From positions 1 through 42,222 of the IMG/VR virus record IMGVR_UViG_3300023179_004872: 42,222 nt of DNA. The stretch is one strand, 5' to 3'. The translations under genes were made by a program, and so were the position numbers. Source of the DNA: a virus. Below the pieces are notes generated by a model. That model was not told the origin of the DNA. It made no database searches and saw only the letters and a list, made by a program, of their open reading frames with translations. This document shows, piece after piece, positions 6,908-14,012 of the stretch (positions are counted from its first letter, which is position 1; the number at the start of each line of letters is the position of its first letter).

Positions 6908-7114
6908 ATGAGTGACGTATTTTATTATAAAATGGAAATTAATCCAATGATGTTTGACCATATGATGCGGGAAGAGGATGTGAAAGACCATTATAAGAAT
7001 CGCCTTGCATTTGAGTTGGCAAAACAGTTAGTGGAGACTAACAGAACAAAATTCTCCTATACTAAAGATACCATTAGAGATGTGTATACAATAAAGGGTG
7101 AAGTGCGATTATGA
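6908..7114 (+). CDS. Hypothetical protein (68 aa)
   Basis: Not recognised. Methionine-rich N-terminus (MEINPMMFDHMMREEDVKDH) followed by a charged helix. Overlaps the next gene by 4 nt. Confidence 0.45.
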   Translation: MSDVFYYKMEINPMMFDHMMREEDVKDHYKNRLAFELAKQLVETNRTKFSYTKDTIRDVYTIKGEVRL

Positions 7115-7392
7115 GTGAATATAACATAAAGGAAATAAAGATGAAAACAACCTGTAAACCGTGTATAACTATTAGAACATTTTTTTTTCTATTAAGAAAG
7201 AACTATAATCAATTCCGTAAAGATTTAAAAGACTATTCTAAGGTCAATTATTATGCCTGTGAACTTCCAAAGTATAAGGCACCCAAGACTATAGATGAGG
7301 GTATGGCAGAAGTAAGAAGAGTCCGTGAACTTGCTAAGAGGCTGCATGATAAAGAAAAAGAAGAAGAACTGCTAAAAACTGTAGTGCAATAA
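7111..7392 (+). CDS. Hypothetical protein (93 aa)
   Basis: Not recognised. The ATG at 7111 overlaps the preceding stop (ATGA); an internal ATG at 7141 has a better ribosome site (AAGGAAATAAAG) and may be the true start, giving 83 residues. The C-terminal half is a long charged helix. Confidence 0.45.
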   Translation: MSEYNIKEIKMKTTCKPCITIRTFFFLLRKNYNQFRKDLKDYSKVNYYACELPKYKAPKTIDEGMAEVRRVRELAKRLHDKEKEEELLKTVVQ

Positions 7393-7412
7393 AGTTATAA
7401 GGTAAATAAAGA

Positions 7413-7931
7413 ATGAAGTTATTCCGATGCTGTTCATGTACTATAAAGAAGTTAGCGATTCCAGAGAACTATTACCCAACTCAAATAGAACGATCCAATA
7501 ATCCCATAGTAACTTCATTGGGTAAATGTATTCCTTGCGCCAGAGAATATTCATTAAAATATAGTCAAAAGATAAAGAATAAGAGATTATCCCGTAGTGG
7601 TAAGACACACCACGATAAGGGAAAAACAGGCACCTTGTATATTATTGCAGAGAAGAATAATAAGAATAATCCATATAAGATAGGCATTACTGTAGGGTCT
7701 AATGTAATTACTAGACTAAGCGCATTACAGACCAGTCATTGGATAGACCTAGAGATATATTATAAGTCTCCGTTACTTGGCCATGTAGATAAGATGGAAA
7801 AAATGATTCACCAGAGATATAATGATAAAAGAGTAAGAGGCGAGTGGTTTAATATAGACCAGAATGATATAAATGATATTATATTGGAGTGCAATAAAGT
7901 GGTAAAAAGTGGTAGTAACTTGAACCGATGA
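7413..7931 (+). CDS. T5orf172/MUG113-type GIY-YIG protein
   Basis: 172 residues. An N-terminal CxxC pair (about 6-9 and 39-42) suggests a zinc finger. From about residue 71, GTLYIIAEKNNKNNPYKIGI then TRLSALQTS and HQRYNDKRVRGEWFNI match the T5orf172 branch of the GIY-YIG superfamily (LYII...YKIGI, conserved R, ..F.....GEWF). Probably a DNA nuclease or homing-related protein. It is followed by another zinc-finger gene. Confidence 0.7.
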   Translation: MKLFRCCSCTIKKLAIPENYYPTQIERSNNPIVTSLGKCIPCAREYSLKYSQKIKNKRLSRSGKTHHDKGKTGTLYIIAEKNNKNNPYKIGITVGSNVITRLSALQTSHWIDLEIYYKSPLLGHVDKMEKMIHQRYNDKRVRGEWFNIDQNDINDIILECNKVVKSGSNLNR

Positions 7932-7937
7932 TAATAT

Positions 7938-8264
7938 ATGCCAGGCGTGTATAGATTAAAACGATGTCCCAATTGTGATAAAGAACACAGGAAGAAGGGT
8001 AATTACTGTTCTCAGTCTTGTGCTTCAACAGTTAATAATACGGGCAGAGAGCAATCCGAAGAGACCAGAGAGAAAATAACTAATACAGTAAATGAGTATT
8101 TTCAAACGCCAGAGGGTATTGCAACGGGTCACATGGTTGCAAGACAGAATATTAAGCGTGCTGAGATAAATCAGAAAATAAAAGAAGGTCATTATATACT
8201 AGAGCCAGACGATTGGGCTGTTGAGATACCCACTTTTGATGATGACGATAATATAAGACTATAG
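7938..8264 (+). CDS. Zinc-finger protein (108 aa)
   Basis: The N-terminus CPNCDKEHRKKGNYCSQSCAS is a CxxC...CxxxC zinc knuckle typical of phage homing-endonuclease-associated proteins. The rest is charged with an acidic end. Possibly a DNA-binding accessory of the preceding GIY-YIG gene (inference from adjacency). Confidence 0.5.
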   Translation: MPGVYRLKRCPNCDKEHRKKGNYCSQSCASTVNNTGREQSEETREKITNTVNEYFQTPEGIATGHMVARQNIKRAEINQKIKEGHYILEPDDWAVEIPTFDDDDNIRL

Positions 8265-8313
8265 CGCCCCGCCCCGTAACCACCCCTAAAGTATATCATA
8301 TAATTGCCGTTTT

Positions 8314-8379
8314 GTCAAGCATTCGTTGTTGTGTAAAAGCAACATAGATGCTTGACTTTTTTATTGGTTGTGATACAAT
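8314..8379 (+). promoter_or_regulatory. Strong promoter with upstream dyads (for 8409 gene)
   Basis: TTGACT (8352-8357), 16 bp, TACAAT (8374-8379). Upstream lies TGTTG-N8-CAACA (8327-8331/8340-8344), enclosed by a second perfect dyad GTCAAGCAT/ATGCTTGAC (8314-8322/8348-8356) that includes most of the -35 box. First member of the promoter family described in the findings. Confidence 0.75.
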
Positions 8380-8408
8380 GGTTTCTTATTAGTTGAGAAG
8401 GTAACATT

Positions 8409-8639
8409 ATGTGGAATTTAGAAGGTCTTACAGTTAAGGGTTACTACCTTGGTACTACTCCTGTAGAGGGAGTAGTAACTAATTCTAGGGTTAAACTTGG
8501 CGGTAAAGTACAACACAATGTGGATTTGTACTTTCCTATTACTATGTTTGGCGAAGAGAGAACCACCGTATTACTAGATGCTTCAGAGGTGGCCTTTGTT
8601 GAATACGAAAGCACTACAGCCTGTGAGTTTGATACTTGA
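8409..8639 (+). CDS. Conserved small phage protein (76 aa)
   Basis: Begins MWNLEGLTVKGYYLGTTPVE and is predicted all-beta, matching a small family I recall from uncultured freshwater phages (MWNLEGM.V.G.Y....P..G.V..SRV.). Function unknown. Expressed from its own promoter, so probably early. Confidence 0.6.
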   Translation: MWNLEGLTVKGYYLGTTPVEGVVTNSRVKLGGKVQHNVDLYFPITMFGEERTTVLLDASEVAFVEYESTTACEFDT

Positions 8640-8669
8640 CCGGATTGGTTGTAATACTATTCTCTACGC

Positions 8670-8697
8670 TTGACATTATTGCCGGTTGTGATACAAT
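8670..8697 (+). promoter_or_regulatory. Promoter (for 8723 gene)
   Basis: TTGACA (8670-8675), 16-bp spacer containing TTGCCGGTTGTG, and TACAAT (8692-8697). The start of the transcript (CTCCATATTAAGAAAGC) resembles other family leaders. No TGTTG dyad is visible here. Confidence 0.8.
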
Positions 8698-8722
8698 GGC
8701 TCCATATTAAGAAAGCAATGAA

Positions 8723-9130
8723 ATGAATATTGAACAAATGAATACTATAGTTGAAACAATCGTTAATGAGTGCGAAAGTATTATATCCGAAACTGAAAAT
8801 ATTACAGAAGTAGTAGATTTAGAATCGTTTGCTGAAGAATTGTTAGAAATTCGTACTACTGCTGAAGAATTGCAAACTTTAATATTAAACATTGAAGAAT
8901 CTGAATACATTAGTAACAATATGCTAGATAGCCTTGATAACAAAAGTATTCAATTATACCAAGAAATCAAATACAGTTTTGATAATATTGAAACCCCACC
9001 GTATGATGTTCTTTCCGAAAACGAAAGTTCTACAAATCCAGAAGTGATTGATTCTTTTGTTTGCATGAGAGATTCAATTAATGCTATTCGTGATTCTGTA
9101 TACGAATTAGTTACATCCATGAAAGTATAA
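8723..9130 (+). CDS. Acidic helical protein (135 aa)
   Basis: Not recognised. Very acidic and rich in E, S, I and N, with long predicted helices over residues 1-90. No cysteine motif or signal peptide. Single-gene transcription unit between two promoters. Small acidic early phage proteins may be inhibitors or DNA mimics, but no motif supports that here. Confidence 0.5.
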   Translation: MNIEQMNTIVETIVNECESIISETENITEVVDLESFAEELLEIRTTAEELQTLILNIEESEYISNNMLDSLDNKSIQLYQEIKYSFDNIETPPYDVLSENESSTNPEVIDSFVCMRDSINAIRDSVYELVTSMKV

Positions 9131-9162
9131 CTGACCAAATTAGTCAAGTATTAAAATAGTGC

Positions 9163-9190
9163 TTGACAAATCTGCCCATTGTGATATACT
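9163..9190 (+). promoter_or_regulatory. Promoter (for 9235 gene)
   Basis: TTGACA (9163-9168), 16 bp, TATACT (9185-9190), then the family leader CCATCCATAGATTGA. Upstream GTCAAG (9143-9148) is complementary to the CTTGAC that includes this -35. Confidence 0.8.
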
Positions 9191-9234
9191 CCATCCATAG
9201 ATTGAAAAACAGACAAATTTTTAAAGGAAATAAA

Positions 9235-9552
9235 ATGTCAAAACCCACAGGCCTCACCTCTCTCGCCATCACTTCTAAAAAAGAAGACCTCGCTGCAGCT
9301 AAAGCAGTAGTTGTCGCTATTCGTAAAGAAGTTGCTGACCTCCGCCGTGCTCGTAAAGATGCTCGTATTCAAGTCCGTGCAGAGAAAGCTGCTGCTAAAG
9401 AGTTAAAAGCAATTGACCGTGCAGAGAAAAAAGCTGTGCGTATTGCTAAACTAGAAGCAAAATTGCTATCTTTGAAAACCGGCCCCGTTGGTATCAAAGC
9501 GCTCAAAGCGAACCGCAAACCTTCTAAGGTTGTAGTTAAGAAAATTGCTTAA
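9235..9552 (+). CDS. Very basic Lys/Ala-rich protein (105 aa)
   Basis: Start at 9235 is set by AAAGGAAATAAAATG; an upstream in-frame codon overlaps the promoter. Residues 20-80 are a highly charged Ala/Lys/Arg helix (RKEVADLRRARKDARIQVRA and onward) with a basic tail KPSKVVVKK. No cysteine or hydrophobic core is evident. Codon use is richer in GC-ending codons than in neighbours, suggesting high expression or separate origin. Likely nucleic-acid binding, histone-like in composition; this is inference from charge only. Confidence 0.55.
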   Translation: MSKPTGLTSLAITSKKEDLAAAKAVVVAIRKEVADLRRARKDARIQVRAEKAAAKELKAIDRAEKKAVRIAKLEAKLLSLKTGPVGIKALKANRKPSKVVVKKIA

Positions 9553-9557
9553 CCGAG

Positions 9558-9633
9558 GGGATCGTATCCCTGATGGTGCCAGTTGAAAGAATACTGGCAA
9601 CTAATGTAAGTGCTAGAGTGCTTACATTAGTTG
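9558..9633 (+). other. Three consecutive hairpins in 3' UTR
   Basis: GGGAT-cgt-ATCCC (9558-9570), GCCAGT-N9-ACTGGC (9578-9598) and a perfect 13-bp stem CAACTAATGTAAG/CTTACATTAGTTG (9598-9633, 10-nt loop) follow the basic-protein gene. No long T-tract follows, so the array may stabilise the mRNA 3' end, act as a processed RNA, or be a factor-assisted terminator. Confidence 0.6.
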
Positions 9634-9663
9634 AGTGGAATAAAGTAAGACTTTTGTCTACCA

Positions 9664-9691
9664 TTGACAATTGCCTTGGTTCTGTTATACT
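9664..9691 (+). promoter_or_regulatory. Promoter (for 9719 gene)
   Basis: TTGACA (9664-9669), 16 bp with TTGCCTTGGTTCTG, TATACT (9686-9691), then the leader TCCATCCATAGATTGAGAAA almost identical to the one at 27943. Confidence 0.8.
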
Positions 9692-9718
9692 CCATCCATA
9701 GATTGAGAAAGCAACAAA

Positions 9719-9802
9719 ATGACATTAGAAAAAACCGTGATAATTGTAGTTTACACCCTCGCCGTTGTGGTGATAGCGCTTGACTTGTTTTTCTGGAGAT
9801 AA
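9719..9802 (+). CDS. Membrane microprotein (27 aa)
   Basis: MTLEKTVIIVVYTLAVVVIA followed by LDLFFWR: one transmembrane helix and almost nothing else. It is first in a promoter-led unit, 1 nt before the next start. Confidence 0.5.
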   Translation: MTLEKTVIIVVYTLAVVVIALDLFFWR

Positions 9803-9803
9803 T

Positions 9804-10022
9804 ATGACACCGTATTTTGGAATGTTTAGTGATGCAGGTAACGCAAAGGTTGCCGAGATTATAGAATTTGCTAAGACTAATGGTGCTGAATGGAAAGACA
9901 TTCTTCCCATGCTTGGTAATCTTGCTAAAAGTGACTATGATAAATTTGGTGAAGCACTTGATACTGAAGTCCGTGAAGCAGTATATGATGCTTGCAATTG
10001 TACTGGAGATTTTTACATATGA
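9804..10022 (+). CDS. Hypothetical protein (72 aa)
   Basis: Start at 9804 is chosen for GGAGATAAT just upstream. Soluble, helical, acidic; begins MTPYFGMFSDAGNAKVAEII. Not recognised. Followed by an ATGA overlap. Confidence 0.5.
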   Translation: MTPYFGMFSDAGNAKVAEIIEFAKTNGAEWKDILPMLGNLAKSDYDKFGEALDTEVREAVYDACNCTGDFYI

Positions 10023-10138
10023 GTTTGAATGAAATAGTAGCGCTAGTAGAAGCGCAAATAGCTGACATGGAGTTAGAGGATGCTCAAGACTTCATTATGG
10101 ATTTGCAAGAAAAAATCAGCGAGTTACTGCCTAATTAA
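10019..10138 (+). CDS. Hypothetical acidic helical protein (39 aa)
   Basis: Begins MSLNEIVALVEAQIADMELE; one or two amphipathic helices. Supported by the ATGA overlap upstream and the next start 1 nt after its stop. Confidence 0.45.
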   Translation: MSLNEIVALVEAQIADMELEDAQDFIMDLQEKISELLPN

Positions 10139-10139
10139 T

Positions 10140-10451
10140 ATGAGAAAAAAGCGCTCTGACCGCAACCATGTAATATACCAAGTGACCTGTGTGGACACTG
10201 GTGATAATTACATTGGTCTAACAGTAGCACAGGGACAAGCATTTCTCCGCTCAGTAAAAGTGCGTTGGCAGAAGCATGTGTCCCGTGCCATGAAGGAAGA
10301 CAAGCAATGGTCATTCTGTAATGCTCTGAGAGATAATATTAATGCAGAGTGGCGCTATGAGGTGCTTGAGGTGGTGAGAGGTCGCAAACCTGCACACCAA
10401 AGGGAGCGCCAGTACATTGCCGAATTTGAACCAACCTTAAATACTTTTTGA
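10140..10451 (+). CDS. Putative GIY-YIG nuclease (103 aa)
   Basis: Start at 10140 avoids overlap with the 39-aa gene. HVIYQVTCVDTGDNYIGLTV (about 9-28) shows the GIY and YIG strands; RWQKHVSRA has the conserved arginine region and the C-terminus (HQRERQYIAEFEPTLNT) matches the family. Small stand-alone GIY-YIG proteins occur in many T4-like phages as homing or repair nucleases. Confidence 0.65.
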   Translation: MRKKRSDRNHVIYQVTCVDTGDNYIGLTVAQGQAFLRSVKVRWQKHVSRAMKEDKQWSFCNALRDNINAEWRYEVLEVVRGRKPAHQRERQYIAEFEPTLNTF

Positions 10452-10461
10452 AGGAAAAAAC

Positions 10462-10665
10462 ATGAGCAGAATGAGCGAATTAAATATTTTGTTGGTTGAA
10501 TCACTGGAGGCAGGTTTGTCGGATCAATCCATAATTGAACTGATGGTGATGGAAGGTGTGCCTCGTGAAGCATGCCCTGAAATCCTCAGAGTGTTTAAAC
10601 AGGATGAAAATGATGGTCAACCAGATGAAGCACAGGAGTGGCATGATTTTGATCCAGACTGTTAG
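10462..10665 (+). CDS. Hypothetical protein (67 aa)
   Basis: Has a GAAGGAAAAAAC ribosome site. Acidic, mostly helical, ending EWHDFDPDC. Not recognised. Confidence 0.5.
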   Translation: MSRMSELNILLVESLEAGLSDQSIIELMVMEGVPREACPEILRVFKQDENDGQPDEAQEWHDFDPDC

Positions 10666-10923
10666 TGATTAGCAGCCCCCCGTCAAGACTGGAGAGCAGT
10701 TATATTAAGTGGTAAGGATCCTTAGAAAGGAGACTCTGGGTACCACATGAGGATCCCTTAATTAATTATCCGAGAGACCCCCCGTCTCCCTCTGGAAGTA
10801 ATTGCTTTAAGATTCTCTATTTTTTTCCGAGCCCCACCGTCAATCTCTGGAAGTCTTTTTGTTTTCAGGCAAAGGATCCTTAGATTGCCACTAAGGTACT
10901 TGTGTTTATGTTAGGATGTGTTT
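10666..10923 (+). repeat. Non-coding region with two sets of short direct repeats
   Basis: A 258-nt gap without a gene. Three copies of a C-rich unit occur at about 10674-10699, 10775-10800 and 10830-10854, of the form (A/G)(G/A)CCCC(C/A)CCGTC-N5-7-CTGGA. AAGGATCCTTAGA occurs exactly twice (10714-10726 and 10872-10884), and GAGAC/GTCTC forms a hairpin at 10774-10788. Could be a structured RNA, replication or packaging signal, or regulatory leader. Confidence 0.6.
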
Positions 10924-11088
10924 ATGAATAGAAATTTTATCGTGATTTGTACTGAGTGTTCCGAAGAGCATGATATGGAGAGCATCAAATTTTTAAATGT
11001 GGAAGAGGACATACAAGGTCGTGACATTATGCACTTTGAATGCCCTGTGACTAACTTGGAGGCCAGAAGTCTGGTTTATGCGGAATGA
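10924..11088 (+). CDS. Small Cys-containing protein (54 aa)
   Basis: MNRNFIVICTECSEEHDMES with CxxC, then IMHFECPV later, suggesting a small zinc-binding fold. No Shine-Dalgarno is seen; TAGGAT (10912-10917) lies 6 nt before the ATG, so the transcript could be leaderless. Overlaps the next gene by 4 nt. Confidence 0.5.
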   Translation: MNRNFIVICTECSEEHDMESIKFLNVEEDIQGRDIMHFECPVTNLEARSLVYAE

Positions 11089-11192
11089 AACTAAATGATT
11101 TTTTTGAGGACGCTCTGTTGTTCTCTATTGGTACCCTATATCTTTGTATAGTGGGTTTTGCATTAGCGTTTATTATTGGATATTTGATATGA
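11085..11192 (+). CDS. Membrane microprotein (35 aa)
   Basis: MKLNDFFEDALLFSIGTLYL followed by CIVGFALAFIIGYLI: an amphipathic start and one or two hydrophobic segments. ATGA overlaps at both ends. Confidence 0.5.
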   Translation: MKLNDFFEDALLFSIGTLYLCIVGFALAFIIGYLI

Positions 11193-11410
11193 TTGTACAT
11201 GTATTGATGGAAGAAAATGATAATGGTAATTGTAATACTGCCTTTTGTCAGGGTGTTTACTATACCTTTGAAGATGCAAAGAAAGCTAAGTATGCTATGA
11301 TCCGAGGAGAATATAACATTCCCTTAGATGAGGTTGCAGATGAGGATCTGGATGATGAAATATCTCCTATGAATGTTTATTATACGATTGTCCAAAGAGA
11401 GGTACTATGA
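11189..11410 (+). CDS. Hypothetical protein (73 aa)
   Basis: Start at 11189 from the ATGA overlap. Acidic alpha/beta protein with QGVYYTFEDAKKAKYAMI in the middle, resembling small phage proteins that carry an N-terminal strand and a helix. No function recognised. Confidence 0.5.
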   Translation: MIVHVLMEENDNGNCNTAFCQGVYYTFEDAKKAKYAMIRGEYNIPLDEVADEDLDDEISPMNVYYTIVQREVL

Positions 11411-11601
11411 CAAATTCTGAATTGAAACAAAAACTGGAACAAGCACAGGAATTGCTTGCGGATGTATATCATTGGGCAAGTACACCTATGTCCAATGGTC
11501 TACAGGTATTGCCATTGTCCACTAATTCGGAGATTGAATCTCTAATGAGTGTGGCTGATGGTTGTATTTGTGATGCATTAAGTGAACTGGAGGATGTATG
11601 A
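11407..11601 (+). CDS. Hypothetical protein (64 aa)
   Basis: N-terminal helix ELKQKLEQAQELLADVYHWA, then a loop and second helix. Not recognised. ATGA overlap with both neighbours. Confidence 0.5.
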   Translation: MTNSELKQKLEQAQELLADVYHWASTPMSNGLQVLPLSTNSEIESLMSVADGCICDALSELEDV

Positions 11602-11762
11602 TAGATATTGAACATACCTTATCAGATGGTAAAGTGGATGTTGTATTGGATCTTGAGCATGACCTTCTCTATGAATTGATGCTTATGGCACATGAGCGGG
11701 ATATAACCTTGAACCAGTTGATTGAGACTATATTAAAAGAGTATATAAAAAATGAAAATTAA
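11598..11762 (+). CDS. Ribbon-helix-helix-like protein (54 aa)
   Basis: The C-terminal 35 residues (DLEHDLLYELMLMAHERDIT then LNQLIETILKEYI) follow the Arc/MetJ ribbon-helix-helix pattern: strand, helix, turn with a T/S-x-N/D-x-LI helix cap, and final helix. The DNA-contact strand (TLSDGKVDVVLDLE) lacks many basic residues, so DNA binding is uncertain. Could regulate the surrounding small genes. Confidence 0.5.
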   Translation: MIDIEHTLSDGKVDVVLDLEHDLLYELMLMAHERDITLNQLIETILKEYIKNEN

Positions 11763-11916
11763 CCCTATAGCAATGGCTGCACTAACCCATAGAATAGAAT
11801 TACAGAAGCTTGTCCAACAAGAAATGATTAAGCAACAGCAGATTAAATACATTCAGAACCGCCAAAGTGAAATTGAAACTCAAATCAAAGGCGCCAATGT
11901 GGATGAAAAAGTATGA
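11752..11916 (+). CDS. Coiled-coil protein (54 aa)
   Basis: Residues 12-48 form a glutamine-rich helix (RIELQKLVQQEMIKQQQIKY). Overlaps the preceding gene by 11 nt and the next by 4. Not recognised. Confidence 0.5.
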   Translation: MKINPIAMAALTHRIELQKLVQQEMIKQQQIKYIQNRQSEIETQIKGANVDEKV

Positions 11917-12044
11917 ATGAAGAATTAAAGGCAATTGCAGTTGAAGCTGGCGCACCAAAGGAAGTATTGAATACTCTTTGGTTTAGCATATTCTGTCAGA
12001 AATTTGCCCATTTATTGATTGAAGAATTGGAGAAGGAAGTATAA
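11913..12044 (+). CDS. HFGIE-family paralogue, short form (43 aa)
   Basis: MNEELKAIAVEAGAPKEVLN then FAHLLIEELEKEV follows the MNER..LAEQA...FAELIV pattern of its two downstream neighbours but lacks the C-terminal part. Likely a shortened tandem duplicate. Confidence 0.5.
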   Translation: MNEELKAIAVEAGAPKEVLNTLWFSIFCQKFAHLLIEELEKEV

Positions 12045-12406
12045 TGAACAGAGTAATTAAAGACCTTGCCGAACAGGCTGGGTTCCAATATATCAAAGAT
12101 GAAGGTATCGGCTGGGCTGGCAATTATAATGCCAGTCTACCAAAATTCGCTGAGCTGATTGTGCGTAAATGTATAAGCGAAGTGGCCATGATGGGTGTGG
12201 TGCATTATGAAAATGAAGATATCGCATGGGCAGTAAATTTGATTATTGGTAATCTAAAAGAAACCTTTGATATTGGTAATATAAAAACAAAGAAAACATG
12301 GGTAGACCTGACACCAGAGGAAAAAGACGATATTATTATGAATGCTATTGATCCAGTGGATGCGATGATTCAAACAATGGATAAGCTGAAGGAAAAGAAT
12401 ATATGA
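12044..12406 (+). CDS. HFGIE-family paralogue (120 aa)
   Basis: MNRVIKDLAEQAGFQYIKDE, then FAELIVRKCISEVAMM. In this copy the C-terminus departs from the HFGIE ending and carries an extra acidic helix (LTPEEKDDIIMNAIDPVDAM). Second of three adjacent paralogues. Function unknown. Confidence 0.55.
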   Translation: MNRVIKDLAEQAGFQYIKDEGIGWAGNYNASLPKFAELIVRKCISEVAMMGVVHYENEDIAWAVNLIIGNLKETFDIGNIKTKKTWVDLTPEEKDDIIMNAIDPVDAMIQTMDKLKEKNI

Positions 12407-12720
12407 ATGAACGAATTCAACAACTTGCTGAACAGGCTACTTCATATGCGGACACACTGGATGTAGCTGACCAAAGAATCTACCAAGAGATTAGGGACAG
12501 GGAATTCGCCGAGTTGATTGTTAAAGAATGTATAAACGAGATTGCCTACATTGGAAAAGCAAATGAAGTATTTGGTGATAGAACCGATAGGGGTGGTTTG
12601 AATCATATACTTTGGACTACTGAAACAGCGATTGAGAAGATTAAACAACATTTTGGAATTGAACCTGATGTAAATGAAAATCTACGGAATCGTAGCACTT
12701 ATTTTGGAAATGATATATGA
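12403..12720 (+). CDS. HFGIE-family paralogue (105 aa)
   Basis: MNERIQQLAEQATSYADTLD, FAELIVKECINEIAYIGKAN, and IKQHFGIEPDVNENL near the end: the fullest version of the family. Proteins of this type are widespread in environmental phages. Function unknown. Confidence 0.6.
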   Translation: MNERIQQLAEQATSYADTLDVADQRIYQEIRDREFAELIVKECINEIAYIGKANEVFGDRTDRGGLNHILWTTETAIEKIKQHFGIEPDVNENLRNRSTYFGNDI

Positions 12721-12893
12721 AAGTGAAAGAATATACTGTATTGATGGATTGTGTGGAGCGTGGCATCACAATGGGAATAAACCGTTCTCATAAGTATAGC
12801 GATGCCCCATCGGATGATGAAATTAAGAGGGCATTGATTGATGCGGTTCTATTGGAGATTTGCGAATACTTTGATTTTAAAGATGAGGAATAG
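12717..12893 (+). CDS. Hypothetical protein (58 aa)
   Basis: N-terminal strand MKVKEYTVLMDCVERGITMG, then an acidic helix. ATGA overlap with the preceding gene. Not recognised. Confidence 0.5.
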   Translation: MKVKEYTVLMDCVERGITMGINRSHKYSDAPSDDEIKRALIDAVLLEICEYFDFKDEE

Positions 12894-12929
12894 TCCTCGG
12901 AACCTAGGAAATCCTTTGAAGGAAATAAA

Positions 12930-13154
12930 ATGATTGAAATTGTTGGTCTAACATCTAGGCAAAAGATTCTTGCTGATATTATTTGGAGTATTGAAGAATG
13001 GGATCAGGTGGAAATCTTTATCGCTTCTCTATCTAAGAAGGATAGGATTGATTGTGAAGGTATTCTAGAGCTGATAAAGATGTCCGTTATAGAAGAATTT
13101 AGTGAACGAATAGATTGTACCGAAGCTAAACAATTGATTGAAAGAATTAAATGA
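12930..13154 (+). CDS. Conserved small phage protein (74 aa)
   Basis: LTSRQKILADIIWSIEEWDQ then VEIFIASLSKKDRIDCEGIL: a helical family I recall from T4-like aquatic phages (LT.RQK.LAD.LW....Q..V..FI..L). Good GAAGGAAATAAA ribosome site. Function unknown. Confidence 0.6.
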   Translation: MIEIVGLTSRQKILADIIWSIEEWDQVEIFIASLSKKDRIDCEGILELIKMSVIEEFSERIDCTEAKQLIERIK

Positions 13155-13306
13155 CTGATTTGTTTTTAGCTATTAATGCCTTCTTTGCAGTATTATTCTG
13201 GCGGGCTGGAACTGAAGCTTTTAATCAAGATGCTAATCATGCTGGTTGGTTCCTTATCTTTTTATCGGCATACAACTTTGCATCATTAATGGCAAAATTA
13301 CTATGA
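13151..13306 (+). CDS. Small membrane protein (51 aa)
   Basis: Two hydrophobic segments (LFLAINAFFAVLFW; GWFLIFLSAYNFASLM) separated by a polar loop, with ATGA overlaps on both sides. A two-span protein of this size could be holin-like; nothing else supports that. Confidence 0.5.
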   Translation: MTDLFLAINAFFAVLFWRAGTEAFNQDANHAGWFLIFLSAYNFASLMAKLL

Positions 13307-13497
13307 TAACACCATTAGAGTTTGTTTTAGTTGCCATAATGGTGATTAAGAATCCAAATACCGAAACACTTGAATTGAACTATGTTCCCATGGATCATTT
13401 CAAAACAATGCAGGCCTGTAACATAGAGAAAAACAGAATACAGAAGAAACCAAGCAACACCAAAGTTTATATTTGTTTGAAAGTGGATCGTGATTAA
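13303..13497 (+). CDS. Hypothetical protein (64 aa)
   Basis: Start at 13303 from ATGA overlap. Hydrophobic N-terminus ITPLEFVLVAIMVIKNPNTE may be membrane-associated; the rest is basic. Not recognised. Confidence 0.45.
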   Translation: MITPLEFVLVAIMVIKNPNTETLELNYVPMDHFKTMQACNIEKNRIQKKPSNTKVYICLKVDRD

Positions 13498-13597
13498 AAG
13501 TGAAGTGTTGGAACGTGAGAAAAGAAAAAAGAATATTATAGAATATATTATTATCTTTTTGATATTCTTGGCATTTATTATCCACATCACAGAGTAG
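13490..13597 (+). CDS. Membrane microprotein with GTG start (35 aa)
   Basis: GTG start overlapping the preceding stop by 8 nt. Charged N-terminus (EVLEREKRKK) then one transmembrane helix (IIEYIIIFLIFLAFIIHI), the layout of an inner-membrane spanin or small regulator. Weak support beyond overlap. Confidence 0.4.
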   Translation: MIKSEVLEREKRKKNIIEYIIIFLIFLAFIIHITE

Positions 13598-13641
13598 TAC
13601 AAAAGCATTACATTTGTAAACATATAATTTCACATGCGGAC

Positions 13642-13694
13642 TGTTGCAAAAATACAACAAGGGCTATTGACAATTATCGTGGTTGTGTTATAAT
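13642..13694 (+). promoter_or_regulatory. Promoter with TGTTG-N8-CAACA dyad (for 13725 gene)
   Basis: Dyad arms 13642-13646 and 13655-13659; -35 TTGACA 13667-13672; 16-bp spacer; perfect -10 TATAAT 13689-13694 with TG one base upstream (extended -10). Dyad to -35 distance is 7 bp. Confidence 0.85.
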
Positions 13695-13724
13695 TTCACT
13701 ATTGAAATGTAAAAGGGAAACAAA

Positions 13725-14012
13725 ATGTCAATTGAAGAGTGCTTGTTGGATACTGGAAAATCACTGGAGAATGAAATGACTGAATTTGAAAAAAAATGTT
13801 ATGGTATGTCTGAATCTGAAATTCGTAGACAATATATGAATTCATTCACCGCCAAAATGGCGGGCACAGAAATGGTAGTGATGGGTATTCTTAGTGATTG
13901 CCAAGAATTACAATCTTTTGGTCGTGATACCAAAGAACAGGTTCGCAAACAATTGAATGTTGCAAAATTTATCCTTTCAGAAATGATGGAAAAGAATCGT
14001 GAGGTTGCATAA
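13725..14012 (+). CDS. Hypothetical protein (95 aa)
   Basis: First gene of a promoter-led run, with an AAAGGGAAAC ribosome site. Helical and acidic; the C-terminal half DTKEQVRKQLNVAKFILSEM is a long helix. Not recognised. Confidence 0.55.
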   Translation: MSIEECLLDTGKSLENEMTEFEKKCYGMSESEIRRQYMNSFTAKMAGTEMVVMGILSDCQELQSFGRDTKEQVRKQLNVAKFILSEMMEKNREVA

